Positions 61,873-64,000 of a stretch of 64,000 nt of DNA are shown here, one piece after another (the first letter of the stretch is position 1; each line of letters opens with the position of its first letter). The stretch lies in contig NZ_JBGOSE010000004.1 in NCBI RefSeq assembly GCF_041538045.1, positions 186,001 to 250,000 on the forward strand, written 5' to 3'. Origin of the DNA: Aliiglaciecola sp041538045 (GTDB lineage Bacteria > Pseudomonadota > Gammaproteobacteria > Enterobacterales > Alteromonadaceae). The translations under genes and the position numbers were made by a program. The notes under the pieces were generated by a model, which had not been told where the DNA came from, made no database searches, and was given only the letters and a program-made list of their open reading frames with translations.

Positions 61873-63705
61873 ATGTGTGGGATAGTAGGCGCAATCGCCG
61901 AACGTAACGTGGTTGATATTTTATTAGAAGGACTTAGACGACTCGAATATCGCGGATATGATTCTGCTGGAGTTGCGCTATTAGACGGCAAAGGAAATTT
62001 AACCCGCGAGCGTCAAATAGGTAAAGTCAAAGCGTTAAGCGATGCCATTAAAGCTAACCCTGTGAAAGGGTCTACTGGTATTGCTCACACTCGCTGGGCT
62101 ACCCACGGCGGTGTAACCCAAGACAACGCTCACCCACATTTTTCTAACGAACGTATCGCGGTGGTACATAACGGTATCATCGAAAACTACGAAGAGTTGC
62201 GTGTGGATTTGCAAAACAAAGGTTATACCTTCGGTTCAGATACCGACACCGAAACCATTGCCCACACAGTGCACGAAGAGCTTAAAAAAGGTAAAGATTT
62301 ACTGCAAGCGGTACAAGATTCAGTGGGCCAATTTCACGGTGCTTACGGCACTGTGATTATGGACAAAATGGATGCAGAACGGGTGATTGTTGCTCGTTCA
62401 GGTAGCCCATTAGTTATCGGTTTAGGGATTGGTGAAAACTTCATTGCATCAGACCAAATGGCGTTATTGCCGGTTACCCGTCGTTTTATGTTCCTAGAAG
62501 AAGGTGACGTAGCCGAAATTACTCGTACAACGGTTAAAATATATGACAGTAACGGCGAAGCTGTTGAGCGTGATGTGTTTGACTCTGACATAGAGCATGA
62601 TGCTGGAGACAAAGGCGGATATCGTCATTATATGCTCAAGGAAATTCATGAGCAGCCTACGGTTGTGCGTAATACACTGCAAAACCGCTTGGGCGAAAAA
62701 GATTTAGTCGAAGGTATTTTTGGTACGGGCTCTGAAGCCATTCTAAAAGACATTAAACATGTGCAAATTATTGCCTGTGGTACAAGTTATCACGCTGGCA
62801 TGACCGCCCGTTATTGGTTAGAGCAATATGCCAATGTGTCTTGTAATGTGGAAATTGCCTCAGAGTTTCGTTATCGCAAATCAGTGGTGTTGCCCAACAG
62901 TTTGTTGGTTACTATCTCCCAGTCTGGTGAAACCGCGGATACCTTAGCGGCCCTCAGATTAGCCAAAGATGTGGGGTATATGTCGAGCCTAGCCATATGC
63001 AACGTACCAGGTTCATCGTTAGTGCGTGAATCTGATATGGCATTTATGACTTTAGCAGGTGCTGAAATTGGTGTTGCCTCTACCAAGGCTTTCACTACTC
63101 AACTTACCGGCTTCTTGATGCTGACTCTTGCCCTGGGTAAATACAATGGCATGTCTGAGTTAGACAAAAGTTCGATTATCAGTGGCCTGCATAGTCTTCC
63201 CGCCAAATTGGAAGAAACCTTAAGTTTAACCGCTGGTATTGAAGACTTAGCCGAAGAGTTTGCCGACAAGCAACATAGCTTATTCCTTGGACGCGGCGAC
63301 CAGTACCCCATTGCTATGGAAGGGGCGCTAAAATTGAAAGAGATTTCTTACATTCACGCCGAAGCCTACGCGTCTGGTGAACTCAAACACGGCCCTTTGG
63401 CACTGATCGATGATGAAATGCCAGTAATAGTGGTTGCACCAAACAACGAACTACTAGAAAAATTAAAATCCAACGTCGAAGAAGTCCGCGCCCGTGGCGG
63501 TATTATGTACGTGTTTGCCGATAGACAAGCTAAATTTACAAGTGACGATACCATGCGAGTTATTAATGTGCCTCATTGCGAACCCGCCATCGCGCCAATA
63601 GTGTACACACTGCCCCTACAATTACTTTCCTACTACGTAGCCGTAATTAAAGGCACAGATGTTGACCAACCTCGAAATCTGGCAAAAAGTGTTACTGTTG
63701 AGTAA
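61873..63705 (+). CDS. glmS: Glutamine-fructose-6-phosphate aminotransferase (isomerizing)
   Basis: A 610-residue enzyme that makes glucosamine-6-phosphate from fructose-6-phosphate and glutamine, the entry to amino-sugar synthesis. Cys2 is the glutaminase nucleophile (MCGIVGAIA), and LRRLEYRGYDSAGVA, TRWATHG and HNGIIENY are typical. Two SIS domains follow (ACGTSYHAGMTARYWLEQ; LFLGRGDQYPIAMEGALKLK). The end, DVDQPRNLAKSVTVE, is the conserved segment that TnsD of Tn7 recognises. AGGAGA precedes the start. Confidence 0.98.
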   Translation: MCGIVGAIAERNVVDILLEGLRRLEYRGYDSAGVALLDGKGNLTRERQIGKVKALSDAIKANPVKGSTGIAHTRWATHGGVTQDNAHPHFSNERIAVVHNGIIENYEELRVDLQNKGYTFGSDTDTETIAHTVHEELKKGKDLLQAVQDSVGQFHGAYGTVIMDKMDAERVIVARSGSPLVIGLGIGENFIASDQMALLPVTRRFMFLEEGDVAEITRTTVKIYDSNGEAVERDVFDSDIEHDAGDKGGYRHYMLKEIHEQPTVVRNTLQNRLGEKDLVEGIFGTGSEAILKDIKHVQIIACGTSYHAGMTARYWLEQYANVSCNVEIASEFRYRKSVVLPNSLLVTISQSGETADTLAALRLAKDVGYMSSLAICNVPGSSLVRESDMAFMTLAGAEIGVASTKAFTTQLTGFLMLTLALGKYNGMSELDKSSIISGLHSLPAKLEETLSLTAGIEDLAEEFADKQHSLFLGRGDQYPIAMEGALKLKEISYIHAEAYASGELKHGPLALIDDEMPVIVVAPNNELLEKLKSNVEEVRARGGIMYVFADRQAKFTSDDTMRVINVPHCEPAIAPIVYTLPLQLLSYYVAVIKGTDVDQPRNLAKSVTVE

Positions 63706-63848
63706 GGTGTTGATTTTATAGTATTTTTTTTGGTGTTTTAAGGTTTGGCTGACTAAATATAGCACATAGCTGTTAGTCGGCTTCGAGCGAATAGCAGACG
63801 TAGAATGAAAATTTTATTTTGGTTCAATAGCTTTAACTTTATGAAGGC

Positions 63849-64000
63849 TTAATCATCAACAACTTGAAAGTCAAACTGATTGCTATTATCAATAACAGCA
63901 TTGAAATCCTCTGGCCATGTGATTTCTTGTCCTGTAATTTTTGGAAGCATCCCATCATGTATTAAGCGCAAAGTATTTGAATAAGAATCAAGACTGCGCA
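63849..64000 (-). CDS. C-terminal end of an unidentified gene (5' end outside window)
   Basis: An open minus-strand frame of about 50 codons enters from the right edge and stops at 63849-63851. It reads SLDSYSNTLRLIHDGMLPKI, then TWPEDFNAVIDNSNQFDFQV. I do not recognise it. It is convergent with glmS, 143 bp away. The gap holds an imperfect hairpin (GGCTGACTAA / TTAGTCGGCT, 63747-63783) without a T-run. Confidence 0.55.
   Translation of the reverse strand, partial: RSLDSYSNTLRLIHDGMLPKITGQEITWPEDFNAVIDNSNQFDFQVVDD

Noticed and set aside
63706..63848. A Tn7 end downstream of glmS
   Set aside because: No TnsB-like repeats and no convincing TGT terminus could be found in the gap.

Overview
The window is about 64 kb of moderately AT-rich chromosome from a gammaproteobacterium, most likely a marine member of the Alteromonadales (Glaciecola/Paraglaciecola/Alteromonas-like). 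This is inferred from the protein families (M1 peptidase, TonB receptor, Endonuclease I-type exonuclease, GlmU/GlmR/GlmS block, biosynthetic SpeA); no rRNA gene is present to confirm it. I see no rRNA, tRNA or CRISPR array.

Layout. (1) 1-4172: the 3' end of groEL, followed by an accessory insert holding a ParD/ParE-like toxin-antitoxin pair and a TOTE-type primase-helicase. The right edge carries a near-perfect copy of the last groEL codons, so the groEL 3' end looks like an integration site. (2) 4331-5930: an orphan lipoprotein, a decayed IS3 orfA and a gene fragment. (3) 6014-10651: a succinate-semialdehyde-type dehydrogenase and an M1 metallopeptidase operon. (4) 11198-12039: a guanidine-II riboswitch, a guanidinium exporter and an ACT-domain protein. 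(5) 12310-22663: an RND efflux operon, its likely two-component system and a fatty acid cis/trans isomerase, together resembling a solvent or membrane-stress locus.

(6) 22673-41072: a 17-kb alcohol-oxidation module bracketed by two directly repeated arrays of REP/BIME-type palindromic units (4 and 8 units). It contains an AldA-type aldehyde dehydrogenase, a porin, an AcoR-like sigma-54 activator, and a six-gene run: PQQ alcohol dehydrogenase, Tat-exported Rieske protein, small periplasmic protein, a di-haem peroxidase fused to a seven-repeat FG-GAP propeller and an ASPIC/UnbV domain, an FMN-dependent 2-hydroxyacid dehydrogenase and a TonB receptor. Sigma-54 -24/-12 elements and upstream inverted repeats with shared architecture precede aldA, the porin and the PQQ dehydrogenase, so the AcoR-like protein probably controls all three. 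This module is the best candidate here for an undescribed system: periplasmic alcohol oxidation with an unusual set of redox partners.

(7) 41235-50460: small membrane proteins, a secreted nuclease, an ECF sigma operon, a MarR-GNAT fusion, a YcdX-like PHP phosphatase, a yeast-type cytosine deaminase and a membrane protein/XRE pair. (8) 50604-63705: speA, a serine hydrolase, an Ada-AlkA/Ogt alkylation-repair pair, a DMT transporter, a diguanylate cyclase, and glmU - HDOD protein - glmR - glmS. The 3' end of glmS is the usual Tn7 attachment site; a truncated unidentified gene follows on the other strand.

Functions are assigned from recognisable motifs and family resemblance without database searches; coordinates, motifs and repeats were read directly from the sequence.
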